DNA of 27,160 nucleotides, from positions 1 through 27,160 of the forward strand of contig JAERMN010000002.1 in NCBI GenBank assembly GCA_016844625.1, written 5' to 3'. The first letter of the stretch is position 1. Every line of letters starts with the position of its first letter. The position numbers were made by a program, and so were the translations under genes. Positions 1 to 7,659 of the stretch are shown here, one piece after another. The stretch comes from Deltaproteobacteria bacterium (GTDB taxonomy: Bacteria > Desulfobacterota > Binatia > UBA9968). The notes beneath the pieces were generated by a model that saw nothing but the letters and a program-made list of their open reading frames with translations, did no database searches and was not told the origin of the DNA.

Positions 1-797
1 TGCTTTAGCGCGGGCAGCTCGGCGCGGACTTTGGCGATGTAATCGAGATCGATTTCGGCGGTAATCACGCCGGGGCCGTCGGCCAGCTCGGCGATAATCT
101 TGCCCCAGGGATCGACAATCATCGAGTGGCCGTGGGTTTCGAAACTCTTGGCGCTCTTGCCAAACTGGTCGGCGGCAATCACATAGACTTGATTCTCGAT
201 GGCGCGCGCGCGCAGCAGCGTCTCCCAATGGGCTTGGCCGGTGAATGCAGTGAACGCCGAGGGAACAAAAATAATCTGTGCGCCATGGTCAGCGTGGCCA
301 CGATAAAGCTCGGGAAAGCGTAGATCGTAGCAAACCGACAAGCCCATTTTGCCCAGCTCGGTTTGCGCGACGACTACATCGTCGCCGTGGACGCGGGTGT
401 CCGACTCGCGCAGTGAAACCCCGTTGGCAAGATCGACGTCGAAAAGATGAATTTTACGGTAAGTCGCCAGCAGCGTGCCAGTCGAATCGAAGAGCAGGCT
501 GGTGTTGAAAGCTTTTTGACTACTGGGAACTGCTTCGAGAATCGAGCCGCCGAGTAAAAATATTCCGAGCCCCCGCGCCAGCTCGGCCAATGCCGTTGAG
601 GTCGGCCCTGGGATCGGCTCGGCGAACTCACGCTCAATATTCTTATTGCCGCGCCAAATGAAAACTTCCGGCAGGACAACAACGCGCGCGCCTTTCGCCG
701 CCGCCTCGCGTATCCAGTGTTCAGCTTCTTTAAGATTGGCCGCCTTGTCATCCGAGGCAAGCATCTGCACGGCAGCGGCGAGAAATTTCATAGGCAT
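1..797 (-). CDS. Nitrilase-superfamily carbon-nitrogen hydrolase (omega-amidase/Nit-like), 3' end cut by window edge
   Basis: The frame runs from an ATG at 797 off the left edge, giving 265 residues; only about ten C-terminal residues seem to be missing for a typical 270-290 residue family member. The Glu-Lys-Cys catalytic triad is visible: E44 in LPEVF, K115 in YRKIHLFD, C156 in SVCYDLRFPELY. The SVCYDLRFPELY block is typical of the Nit1/Nit2 branch (omega-amidases, deaminated-glutathione amidases), cytosolic enzymes that hydrolyse small amides. No signal peptide is seen. A second in-frame ATG lies at 791; the upstream one has a weak GAG six bases ahead. The stress-protein gene lies upstream on the same strand, separated by 36 bases, so co-transcription is possible. 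The superfamily call is firm; the exact substrate is not. Confidence 0.9.
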   Translation of the reverse strand, partial: MPMKFLAAAVQMLASDDKAANLKEAEHWIREAAAKGARVVVLPEVFIWRGNKNIEREFAEPIPGPTSTALAELARGLGIFLLGGSILEAVPSSQKAFNTSLLFDSTGTLLATYRKIHLFDVDLANGVSLRESDTRVHGDDVVVAQTELGKMGLSVCYDLRFPELYRGHADHGAQIIFVPSAFTAFTGQAHWETLLRARAIENQVYVIAADQFGKSAKSFETHGHSMIVDPWGKIIAELADGPGVITAEIDLDYIAKVRAELPALK

Positions 798-833
798 GGA
801 ATTCTCGAACGATGGAACAGCAAAGGATAACGG

Positions 834-1670
834 CTACCGATTCATCAGCACCGGGCAAGGCGCGTTGCGCATCACATACTCGGTCGTACTGCCCAGAACC
901 ATTTCGATGATGCGGCGGTGGCCGTAGGCGCCGATGAACAACAGATCGTGATTCAAGTTGACTAAATGCTCGATGATTTTTTGCTCCGGAAAACCGCGCG
1001 CGCTTTCATAGGTCACCACAATGGCGTAGGAGCCAAGATAGCCCTTCGCCCGCTGCAATACGGTTTGCGCCTGAGCCTCTTCCTTGGCAATGGTCAGCAC
1101 CGTTAACGGTAACTTTAGCAAGGAGCAAAACTCCGCCGCCGATTCCATCGCCGAGCTTGCCCGCTGGCTGCCGTCGTACGCCAGCAAAGGCCTTTCGATC
1201 GGCTTGAACTGTTTGGTCGAAACCAAGATTGGTCTGGGACATTTGCGCGCGATGCTTTCCGCGGTGGTACCGAGTAAGCCGGTGGAAAATCCCTCGTTAA
1301 CACCGCGATGACCGATCACCACCAAGTCGGCGACTTTGGCGCGCTCGCAGATTTCATTGGCGATCAGCCCCATGTCCAAGAACGTCTGATGGCGGATGTT
1401 TTTTTTGGCGCAGACTTCGGCGAAATCGGCGAGAATGATTTTGCCGCGCTCGTCAAGGATTTCGCGCATTTTCGCGGAGAAATCGAGATAGGGTTCGAAA
1501 CCGAGAGAACCGGAAATGTCATGAAAAAAAGCTCCTTCGATGGATATCGTGTCGATGACATGCTGGCCGAACAGAGTACCGTTGAGCCCTTGGGCCAGCC
1601 AGACGGCGTAGTCGAGCGCCGCCTTGCAATGATCCGAGCCATCGAGAGGAATGAGAATGTTTTTGATCAT
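834..1670 (-). CDS. Universal stress protein, tandem UspA domains
   Basis: 278 residues hold two Usp domains (about 1-155 and 160-278). Both begin with the beta-strand/Asp pattern (ILIPLDGS; LLAYDGS). The ATP-binding loop G-x2-G-x9-G-[ST] is exact in the second domain (G247, G250, G260-S261). In the first domain there are ten residues, not nine, before G134-T135. Tandem Usp proteins are cytosolic nucleotide-binding stress-survival factors with no defined reaction. The start is well supported: AGGAGGG lies four bases before the ATG. The nitrilase-like gene follows on the same strand. Confidence 0.93.
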   Translation of the reverse strand: MIKNILIPLDGSDHCKAALDYAVWLAQGLNGTLFGQHVIDTISIEGAFFHDISGSLGFEPYLDFSAKMREILDERGKIILADFAEVCAKKNIRHQTFLDMGLIANEICERAKVADLVVIGHRGVNEGFSTGLLGTTAESIARKCPRPILVSTKQFKPIERPLLAYDGSQRASSAMESAAEFCSLLKLPLTVLTIAKEEAQAQTVLQRAKGYLGSYAIVVTYESARGFPEQKIIEHLVNLNHDLLFIGAYGHRRIIEMVLGSTTEYVMRNAPCPVLMNR

Positions 1671-1862
1671 GCTTCCCTCCTGATGATTGTGCTTGTCAGG
1701 TCTAATCGGTCACCCAACCCGCCTTCGTCGCTGCCAAATTCAACTCTCGGCTCGGATCACGATAACAGGGCGCGGACTTTTTGCAAGGAGAAATTCCGCG
1801 CGACGGTTTACAATGCGGCACCTTTGCGAGATACTCGGCACTGCATTCTTACAGTTGGAGCT

Positions 1863-2138
1863 ATGGCACAATCCAAGAACCGACAGGAAGCCCGCCTACA
1901 AGATCTGATCGTCAGCGCGAAAAGAATGAATTTCGCAGTGCGCACGGAAAAGCTGCTGCGCGAAGCCGGTTACCGCGCCCACAGTGGCCGCTGCCGCATC
2001 AACGGACAGGATGTCATCCTGATCGACCGCGACACCCCGATTGCCGACCAGATCGAATTTTTAGCCAACGAGTTGACTGAACGACAAAAACGGATTGCTG
2101 AGACAACGGAGTCAGCAGAAGTAGCCGCGGCGGAATAA
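1863..2138 (+). CDS. Small conserved-looking protein of unknown function (91 aa)
   Basis: The frame encodes 91 residues and is open far upstream, but the upstream part lies antisense to the stress-protein gene, so I start at the ATG at 1863. A GGAG two bases before it is close but usable. The protein is soluble, with no signal peptide or membrane segment. The N-terminal half is basic (KNRQEARLQDL, KRMNFAVRTEKLLREAGYR) and is followed by a compact block with GRCRINGQDVILIDRDTP, then an acidic Ala/Glu tail. The pattern is that of a real folded protein, but I do not recognise the family and assign no function. It is convergent with the metalloregulator gene. Confidence 0.7.
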   Translation: MAQSKNRQEARLQDLIVSAKRMNFAVRTEKLLREAGYRAHSGRCRINGQDVILIDRDTPIADQIEFLANELTERQKRIAETTESAEVAAAE

Positions 2139-2161
2139 CCTTGCCTAACTGACGCCCGACC

Positions 2162-2827
2162 TCAGTGGACGCGGATTTTTTTCGCTGCTTCGATTCCCAG
2201 AGAAAATTGATCGTTACCGACCTTCAGCGTCATCATGCCGAGCGAGGGCGCGACGTCGACAACGTGAACCTTCGCTCCCGGCACCAGTCCATGAACTTGC
2301 AGGTAGGCTAACAAGCGCACATCGCGCTCGCCGCCTTCAGTAATATAGTCGAGCTCCACCGCCTGATCGTCAATCGCTTCATTGAGCGGGATAGTTTTCG
2401 TCAACGCGTTTTGACTCGCGCCCGGAATCGGATTGCCATGGGGGCAAGTGGTCGGGTTATTGAGCAGTTTGGCCAAGCGCTCTTCGACTTCTTGAGAAAT
2501 CGCATGTTCCAAACGGTGCGCTTCTTGATGCGCCTTCACCCAATCTAAACCGAGCAAATCCGTCAAGAAGCGTTCCGTAAGAAAATGTCGCCGCACAATT
2601 TTCTCGGCGATCTTCTTGCCTTCCGCGGTGAGGTGAATCTCCTTGCGCCGATTGACTGTCACGTAACCATCCTTTTCCAAGCGCCGAAGGGTCGCGAAAA
2701 TGGTTGATGCCGAAACACCGGCTTCGGCGGCCATACGGGCCGCAATCACCGGCTGCGACTCTTCCGCAAGTACGTAAATCGCCTTGAGGTAATCCTCTAG
2801 CGCATGGGAAATTTTAGGAGCTTCCAT
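2162..2827 (-). CDS. DtxR/MntR-family metal-dependent transcriptional repressor with FeoA-like C-terminus
   Basis: 221 residues. Residues 1-70 form the DtxR winged helix (LEDYLKAIY at the N-terminus, recognition helix around SASTIFATLRRLEKDGYV). Residues 71-120 form the metal-binding/dimerisation helices, and about 150-221 form an SH3-like FeoA domain. Likely ligands are D12 (the MntR D8 position, where DtxR has Met10), H81 and E85, H104 where DtxR has Cys102, E107 and H108. The ligand set is therefore a mixture of the manganese-type and iron-type patterns. It is divergent from an Fe(III) ABC ATPase and close to two iron importers, so iron or manganese sensing is the natural inference. No good ribosome site precedes the ATG. 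Confidence 0.92.
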   Translation of the reverse strand: MEAPKISHALEDYLKAIYVLAEESQPVIAARMAAEAGVSASTIFATLRRLEKDGYVTVNRRKEIHLTAEGKKIAEKIVRRHFLTERFLTDLLGLDWVKAHQEAHRLEHAISQEVEERLAKLLNNPTTCPHGNPIPGASQNALTKTIPLNEAIDDQAVELDYITEGGERDVRLLAYLQVHGLVPGAKVHVVDVAPSLGMMTLKVGNDQFSLGIEAAKKIRVH

Positions 2828-3140
2828 AAAGGTATCGATTGACTACGGATTGAAAATAGTTCCCTCTGTCCTTGGCTCCCGAAGCTAATACCGGCGATGA
2901 GACCGAACTTCTGGCAACTTTGTCGGGCATGCTATTTGAGGAATCACGCGAGTGCAAGGCGATCGCCAAAACGACGCCGTTTATATCCTAAGCTCGCGGG
3001 TTTCCAAGCGAAATGATTCCACTGCATCATGACACTCTTGTCACTGCGGACTTGACTGGCCGTGGCAAACTGCCGGCATCGTCGCGCTTCCGTAAAGAAA
3101 TTCACCGGGTCGTCCTGGAACTGTTTAGCGGTTTCAGGTA
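2828..3140. other. Divergent intergenic region between metalloregulator and ABC ATPase (313 nt)
   Basis: There is no recognised gene here. The region must hold the promoters of the two divergent genes, but I see no convincing -35/-10 pair. It contains a small inverted repeat at 3030-3043 and a 43-codon ORF (3013-3144) that overlaps the proposed TTG start of the ATPase gene; both are listed separately. Confidence 0.6.
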
Positions 3141-3144
3141 TTGA
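3013..3144 (+). CDS. Possible 43-codon leader ORF overlapping the ABC ATPase start
   Basis: An ATG at 3013 opens 43 codons and ends in TGA at 3142-3144, overlapping the TTG at 3141 in a TTGA stop-start arrangement that would allow translational coupling. The peptide is basic in the middle (SSRFRKEIHRVV) and ends GFRY; it resembles nothing I know. There is no strong ribosome site. The alternative is a chance ORF, which is quite likely at this length. Confidence 0.2.
   Translation: MIPLHHDTLVTADLTGRGKLPASSRFRKEIHRVVLELFSGFRY
3030..3043. promoter_or_regulatory. Candidate operator: inverted repeat TGACA-N4-TGTCA
   Basis: Perfect 5-base arms flank CTCT. It overlaps a looser ATGAT/ATCAT pair at 3013-3030. 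It lies about 100 bases before the ABC ATPase in the region shared with the metalloregulator. It does not match the DtxR/IdeR box I know (TTAGGTTAGSCTAACCTAA), and arms this short can arise by chance. Confidence 0.2.
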
Positions 3145-4214
3145 TTCCTGACAAAGCGCCGATGGTCGTCATCAAAGTCGAAGAAGTCAGCAAGCTTTAC
3201 AACGAAACACTCGCGGTAAAATGCTGCGACATACAAGTAGCTTCAGGAGAAATTCTTGCGCTGTTAGGACCCTCCGGTTCGGGCAAAACCACGTTGCTCC
3301 GCCTGATTGCGGGATTCGAAAGACCCAATGAAGGGCGGATTATTATCGGTGACCGAACGGTTGTCGACGTTGCCGGCTCAGTATGGGTCCCCGCCGAGGC
3401 TCGCGGCGTGGGAATGGTTTTTCAGGACTATGCCCTGTTCCCGCACCTGACGGTGACGCAAAACATCCAGTTTGGCTTACGCACAATCAGCAACAAGGAC
3501 CGCCAAGACCGAGTGCAGGAACTCCTGCGGGTAACCGAACTACTACCCTACGCAGAGCGTTATCCGCACGAATTGTCGGGCGGCCAACAACAGCGAGTCG
3601 CGCTGGCGCGCGCGCTGGCGCCACGGCCGCCGGTTGTCCTCCTTGACGAGGCCTTCAATGGTCTCGACCCTGAGCTGCGACCACAGATGCGCAGAGAAGT
3701 AGCCCGGATCTTGCGCCATATGAGGACCGCCGCAGTCCTAGTGACCCATGACCAGGAAGAGGCTTTAGGCATGGCCGATCAAGTCGCCGTGATTCGCAAT
3801 GGCGAACTGCAACAGGTCGGAACCCCTGAAGACGTCTACTACAACCCGACAACGATTTTTGTCGCAGGCTTCATCGGACACGCAGACTTTATTCCCGGAG
3901 TTCTTGCCGGCAATGAAGTTCACACGGAAATCGGCATTTTCTCTTGTCCGGCCCAGCTACCCTCGGGCCCAGTGAAAGTGATGATCCGCCACGAAGCGGT
4001 GAACGCCAAGCCCGGAGGAGTCTTGGCGACGGTCGAAGAACGGGAATTCCTCGGCGGAGAAATCCTTTACCGCCTCCGCCTCCCCTCGGGAGCAAGGGTT
4101 CATTTAGAACAGCGCAAGCCTGTACATTGGCCCGTCGGCCACCAGGTGCCAATCGAAGCCCAGCTTCCGCAAGCAGTTGTTTTTTCCGACTCGAACGGCG
4201 AAAACCCGACCTAA
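3141..4214 (+). CDS. Fe(III)-type ABC transporter ATP-binding protein (FbpC/PotA-like)
   Basis: 357 residues. Walker A is GPSGSGKTT (43-51), the Q-loop glutamine is Q95, the signature LSGGQQQRVALARAL starts at 145, Walker B is VVLLDE (165-170), and the H-loop is VTHDQEEAL (H203). A TOBE-type region follows after about 240. The D-loop reads AFNGLDP where FbpC proteins usually have PFSALD. The protein would energise the permease and binding protein encoded from 4730 onward. The start is uncertain: TTG at 3141 has AGG only two bases ahead, and ATG at 3162 has no ribosome site but gives a more usual N-terminus. It is separated from its presumed partners by 515 non-coding bases, so it may be a separate transcript. 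Confidence 0.9.
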   Translation: MIPDKAPMVVIKVEEVSKLYNETLAVKCCDIQVASGEILALLGPSGSGKTTLLRLIAGFERPNEGRIIIGDRTVVDVAGSVWVPAEARGVGMVFQDYALFPHLTVTQNIQFGLRTISNKDRQDRVQELLRVTELLPYAERYPHELSGGQQQRVALARALAPRPPVVLLDEAFNGLDPELRPQMRREVARILRHMRTAAVLVTHDQEEALGMADQVAVIRNGELQQVGTPEDVYYNPTTIFVAGFIGHADFIPGVLAGNEVHTEIGIFSCPAQLPSGPVKVMIRHEAVNAKPGGVLATVEEREFLGGEILYRLRLPSGARVHLEQRKPVHWPVGHQVPIEAQLPQAVVFSDSNGENPT

Positions 4215-4590
4215 TTTTAACGCAGCGCAAAAAAAGACCGTAATTTCACCTGGTGGGGCGAGTCGCACCCGCGCCAAATCGGCGAACGTAAACTCGAATT
4301 CTCGTCATTTCGGCTTTGCATTGGCGGCGATTATGATGTTTGCGAACTGTCATCGTCTAGCTTGCATAGATTGACAGGGTTTTCGCCGCGAAAAGAACAA
4401 AGATCGCGCAAGGTTTGGGTAAGCCGAAATAGGCACTGCCACTGACGGCTGCCAACCCGCCGGAGAACCGCCCACCCGCCATTTAGACCAGCCTAGATTG
4501 TCGGCGCAGGAACTCACCCTAATTAAATCAAATAGTTGCGGACGCTGAATTTTGTGATCTTCAATTAATTCACAAACTCTCGCTGAATAG

Positions 4591-4619
4591 TTGACAAACT
4601 AATAATATTTGATTAGACG
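4591..4619 (+). promoter_or_regulatory. Weak candidate sigma-70 promoter for the iron-binding protein gene
   Basis: A perfect -35 hexamer TTGACA (4591-4596) is followed after 17 bases by TAGACG (4614-4619), a poor -10. If real, transcription would start about 100 bases before the ATG at 4730, placing the inverted repeat and GTAATC repeats in the early transcribed region, where a repressor would act as a roadblock. Confidence 0.25.
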
Positions 4620-4625
4620 AAGAGT

Positions 4626-4649
4626 TATTATTCGATGGCACGAATAATA
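4626..4649. promoter_or_regulatory. Candidate operator: perfect 9-bp-arm inverted repeat
   Basis: TATTATTCG at 4626-4634 and CGAATAATA at 4641-4649 are exact reverse complements around a six-base spacer. The 24-base dyad lies 80 bases before the iron-binding protein gene. Its size suits a dimeric repressor. The nearby DtxR-family protein is the obvious candidate binder, but the sequence differs from the classical DtxR/IdeR box, so this is inference. Confidence 0.45.
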
Positions 4650-4653
4650 GCGC

Positions 4654-4679
4654 GTAATCAATTGTAATCTATTGTAATC
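4654..4679. repeat. Three GTAATC repeats phased at exactly 10 bp
   Basis: GTAATC occurs at 4654-4659, 4664-4669 and 4674-4679. The last two lie in an exact tandem duplication of ATTGTAATCT (4661-4680). Spacing of one helical turn places all copies on one face of the DNA, as expected for cooperative binding by a regulator. The repeats start four bases after the 9+9 inverted repeat. Confidence 0.5.
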
Positions 4680-4729
4680 TAAGGGTGAGCCGGCGCTAAT
4701 AACTCAACGACTAAAACCGGAGGGAAAGT

Positions 4730-5782
4730 ATGCAGCTATTTCTAGCACCACGAGAAGTCTATGCCAATGCCGTGCTGGTGGGACTTATTTTCAGCGCTGT
4801 CTCGATCGGCTCAGCCAGTACCCAAGAAAAAGTGCTGAATCTTTATACCGCCCGTCATTATGCCACTGATGAGGCGTTTTATACTGGTTTTACGAAAGCG
4901 ACGGGTATCAAAGTCGATCGGATTGAGGGTGGCGAGGACGCGCTCTTCGAGCGCATCAAGGCCGAAGGCGCAGCCAGTCCTGCGGACGTATTTTTAACCG
5001 TCGATGTCGCCCGGCTGTGGCGCGCGCAACAGGCCGGGATTTTCGCGCCGCTGAAGTCGGCGCTACTCGCCAAACGCATCCCCGCTCACTATCGCGATCC
5101 GGACGGCAACTGGTTCGGTTTTTCATCACGTGCCAGAATCATTGCCTATGACCGGAGAAAAGTTAGCCCCGGCGATGTCGCGCGTTACGAGGAATTGGCG
5201 AATCCAAAGTGGAAGAGCGAAATCTGCACGCGCCCCAGCAGCCATCCTTATAACCTTTCTTTAATATCGAGCATGATCCTCCACTTGGGCGAGGACAAAG
5301 CGCGCGAATGGGGGCGCGGCGTGGCAGCCAACCTGGCACGCCCGCCGAGAGGCGGCGATACTGATCAACTGACTGCGGTAGGTGTTGGCGAATGTTCCAT
5401 CGCTCTCTCCAACCATTACTACTACGTCCGTCTCATGCGCTCGGCAAAGACTGAGGACCGTGCGCTCGTAGAAAGAGTCGGTATCGTCTGGCCAAATCAG
5501 AACGATCGCGGCACCCATGTAAACATTTCCGGCGGCGGCATGCTGAAAAACGCTCCGCATCGCGACGCCGCCGCAAAGTTTCTCGAGTACCTCGCCAGCG
5601 ACACGGCGCAGACTTACTTTGCCAATGGCAACAATGAATGGCCAACGGTCAAAGGCGTAAAGCTCGCCAACCCCGAGCTCGAATCGTTTGGCCAGTTTAG
5701 GACCGATGCATTATCTTTAGCGAACCTGGGCAAAACCCAGGCAGCGGCGCAACGTCTGGCCGACCAGGTCGGCTGGAAATGA
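4730..5782 (+). CDS. Periplasmic Fe(III)-binding protein of an ABC importer (FutA/FbpA family)
   Basis: 350 residues, the usual family length. A signal peptide covers about 1-30 (hydrophobic core AVLVGLIFSAVSIGSAS). The mature part opens with LNLYTARHY, the FutA/FbpA N-terminal motif. The probable iron ligands are H43 and Y44 in RHY, Y174 in SHPYNLS, and the adjacent tyrosines of SNHYYYVRL (Y230-Y232), matching the His/Tyr cage known for FutA1/FutA2 and cFbpA. In the family it captures ferric iron in the periplasm and delivers it to the permease. The start is strong: GGAGGG lies six bases before the ATG. The permease gene follows after 34 bases, so the two form an operon. Confidence 0.95.
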   Translation: MQLFLAPREVYANAVLVGLIFSAVSIGSASTQEKVLNLYTARHYATDEAFYTGFTKATGIKVDRIEGGEDALFERIKAEGAASPADVFLTVDVARLWRAQQAGIFAPLKSALLAKRIPAHYRDPDGNWFGFSSRARIIAYDRRKVSPGDVARYEELANPKWKSEICTRPSSHPYNLSLISSMILHLGEDKAREWGRGVAANLARPPRGGDTDQLTAVGVGECSIALSNHYYYVRLMRSAKTEDRALVERVGIVWPNQNDRGTHVNISGGGMLKNAPHRDAAAKFLEYLASDTAQTYFANGNNEWPTVKGVKLANPELESFGQFRTDALSLANLGKTQAAAQRLADQVGWK

Positions 5783-5816
5783 GCGCCAACCCTCCTAGAT
5801 TTAGCGCCGAGAAACA

Positions 5817-7550
5817 ATGACTACGTTTGTCGCCGCCCTGCGTTCGAGAATTGCCAGCGACATTTCTGTGCCGCGCATCGGTGCTCTCGGCATCGTATCA
5901 CTGGTAACTGCCGCGCTCGTGGTCGCGCCCATTGCCGCGGTAGTCTGGAACATTTTTCTGCCGAGCGACGCTACCTGGGCGCATCTGATATCGACGGTCC
6001 TGCCGGAGTACATCAAGAACACTTTGCTGCTACTTCTGTTGGTCGCTACGGGGGTGATTTTATGCGGCGTGCTCTCTGCCTGGCTAGTTACCGGTTACCA
6101 ATTCCCTGGACAGCGCGCCCTCGAGTGGGCGCTTATCCTGCCAATGGCGATGCCCGCCTACGTCATGGCCTACGCCTACACTGACTGGCTTCAGGCCGCA
6201 GGTCCGGTGCAGACTACATTACGTGAGATCACCGGCTGGCGGGTGCGCGAGTATTGGTTCCCGGAGATCCGTTCATTACCGGGCGCTGCCGCGATGCTCT
6301 CCTTCGCGCTTTATCCCTATGTCTACCTGCTCGCGCGCAGCGCCTTTTTTGAACAGTCGCGCAATACCCACGAGGCCGCCCGACTGGCCGGTTACGGCGC
6401 CTGGGGAAGATTTTGGCATGTATCGCTGCCGCTGGCGCGCACCGGCATCGTCGCAGGTGCCGCTCTCGCGCTAATGGAGACGCTGGCCGATTTCGGTACA
6501 GTCTCTTATTTCGCGGTCAACACTTTTACCACAGGCATCTACCGCGCATGGCTCTCCCTTGGCGATGCGGTAGCGGCGGGGCAACTTGCCACTTGCCTGC
6601 TGGTGTTCGTGCTCGCAATGCTCGCCCTGGAACGTATGCATCGCGGCGGCGCGCGCTATACCAGCAACCGCACTCCCATGACCCCGCAAGCTCTGCGCGG
6701 CTGGAAAGCCCTGGGTGCTTTTCTTTTGTGCACGGCACCCATCGCATTTGGTTTTCTCGTCCCGGCAACGATACTACTCAAGCTCGCGCTCACCGATCCC
6801 GAAGTGCATTTTGGCACGCGCATCTATGGACTCATTACCAACACTTTCATATTAGCCGGCATCGCCGCAGTTGCGGCCGTGGCGGTCGCGTTATTGCTGG
6901 CTTACGCGGCACGGACGGTGAAGAGTCCGCTGGTGCATGGAGCGAATCGCTTGGCGGTGCTCGGCTACGCGTTGCCCGGCGCGGTGATTGCGGTGGGCAT
7001 TCTCCTGCCGCTGGGTAGGGTCGACAACACCCTCGTTGCCTGGATGCAGCAACAATTCGGCGTGCGCACCGGGCTACTGCTTACCGGCTCGGTCACGGCG
7101 CTTATCTATGCATACCTGGTCCGGTTTCTCGCCGTCGCCTTTCAAACCGTCGAAGCAGGGCTTACGCGCGTGACTCCTTCGATGGACGATGCGGCGCGCA
7201 GCCTCGGCTTGTCGCCGGCGCGCACGCTAGCCCGGGTACACATGCCGATCATGCGCAGCAGCCTTGCCACTGCGGCGCTGCTCGTGTTCGTTGACGTGAT
7301 AAAAGAGTTGCCCGCGACCTTTGCCATGCGACCGTTTAACTTCGACACGCTGGCGGTCGAGGCCTACAACTTGGCCAAGGATGAGCGCATCGCTGAAGCC
7401 GCCCTACCCGCGCTGCTCATGGTCGCAATCGCGCTAGCACCGCTGATCTTGTTGTCACGCCAGATCGCTCGTTCCAGCCAGCGCCGTCTTAGCGCAACGG
7501 CGCGCGACGCCGGCGCAGCGGTTCCCTACAACGATGCGCCGTTGCAATAG
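5817..7550 (+). CDS. Fe(III) ABC transporter permease, fused two-domain (FbpB-type)
   Basis: 577 residues with about 12 predicted membrane segments in two homologous halves, as in FbpB/FutB-type iron permeases. Each half ends with an EAA loop that docks on the ATPase: EAARLAGYGAWGRFWHVSLP at 186-205 and DAARSLGLSPARTLARVHMP at about 458-476. MPAYVMAYAYTDWLQ in the first half is typical of iron permeases. No separate partner permease is needed. It lies 34 bases after the binding-protein gene and partners the ATPase encoded at 3141. The tail of the gene overlaps only spurious upstream extensions of the next frame. Confidence 0.95.
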   Translation: MTTFVAALRSRIASDISVPRIGALGIVSLVTAALVVAPIAAVVWNIFLPSDATWAHLISTVLPEYIKNTLLLLLLVATGVILCGVLSAWLVTGYQFPGQRALEWALILPMAMPAYVMAYAYTDWLQAAGPVQTTLREITGWRVREYWFPEIRSLPGAAAMLSFALYPYVYLLARSAFFEQSRNTHEAARLAGYGAWGRFWHVSLPLARTGIVAGAALALMETLADFGTVSYFAVNTFTTGIYRAWLSLGDAVAAGQLATCLLVFVLAMLALERMHRGGARYTSNRTPMTPQALRGWKALGAFLLCTAPIAFGFLVPATILLKLALTDPEVHFGTRIYGLITNTFILAGIAAVAAVAVALLLAYAARTVKSPLVHGANRLAVLGYALPGAVIAVGILLPLGRVDNTLVAWMQQQFGVRTGLLLTGSVTALIYAYLVRFLAVAFQTVEAGLTRVTPSMDDAARSLGLSPARTLARVHMPIMRSSLATAALLVFVDVIKELPATFAMRPFNFDTLAVEAYNLAKDERIAEAALPALLMVAIALAPLILLSRQIARSSQRRLSATARDAGAAVPYNDAPLQ

Positions 7551-7624
7551 AGCCTTTGCCTGCGGGCAGCTGTTTAATGCCAGTCGGACTCCGGTCCGTT
7601 GCGTGACTCGTGTGCCAACAATTT

Positions 7625-7653
7625 TTGACAAACTTTTTCAACTTACATATACG
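7625..7653 (+). promoter_or_regulatory. Sigma-70-like promoter for the cytochrome c-FTR1 gene
   Basis: A perfect TTGACA (7625-7630), a 17-base spacer and TATACG (7648-7653, four of six matches to TATAAT) form a good core promoter in the gap after the permease. The predicted transcription start is near 7660, so the ATG at 7660 would be nearly leaderless and the in-frame ATG at 7678 would have about an 18-base leader. Confidence 0.5.
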
Positions 7654-7659
7654 AACACC

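Larger units (their letters stand above)
4215..4729. other. Long intergenic/regulatory region upstream of the Fe(III)-binding protein (515 nt)
   Basis: I find no gene in this stretch. The last 230 bases are markedly more AT-rich than the surroundings and carry a 6-12-6 inverted repeat (TTGTGA 4552-4557, TCACAA 4570-4575), a TTGACA hexamer at 4591-4596, a perfect 9-base-arm inverted repeat at 4626-4649 and phased GTAATC repeats at 4654-4679. The first 290 bases show nothing I can name; a short stretch near 4250-4275 resembles a tRNA 3' end on the minus strand but makes no cloverleaf. Confidence 0.6.

Noticed and set aside
1308..1862. Upstream extension of the 91-residue gene to a 276-residue frame
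   Set aside because: Most of the extension is antisense to the well-supported universal stress protein gene, and its translation resembles no protein; only the part after 1863 looks real.
4250..4275. tRNA 3'-end-like stretch (minus strand, GCGACTCGCCCCACCA)
   Set aside because: The arms that should form the T-stem mismatch, there is no acceptor partner and no cloverleaf can be drawn. No integrase is nearby to make it an attachment site.
4552..4575. TTGTGA-N12-TCACAA as a CRP/FNR-type site
   Set aside because: The hexamers are right for a CRP-like protein but the spacer is twice the usual six bases.
7534..7659. Earlier ATG for the cytochrome-FTR1 protein at 7534
   Set aside because: It would add 42 residues before the signal peptide and start inside the permease gene, upstream of a good promoter.
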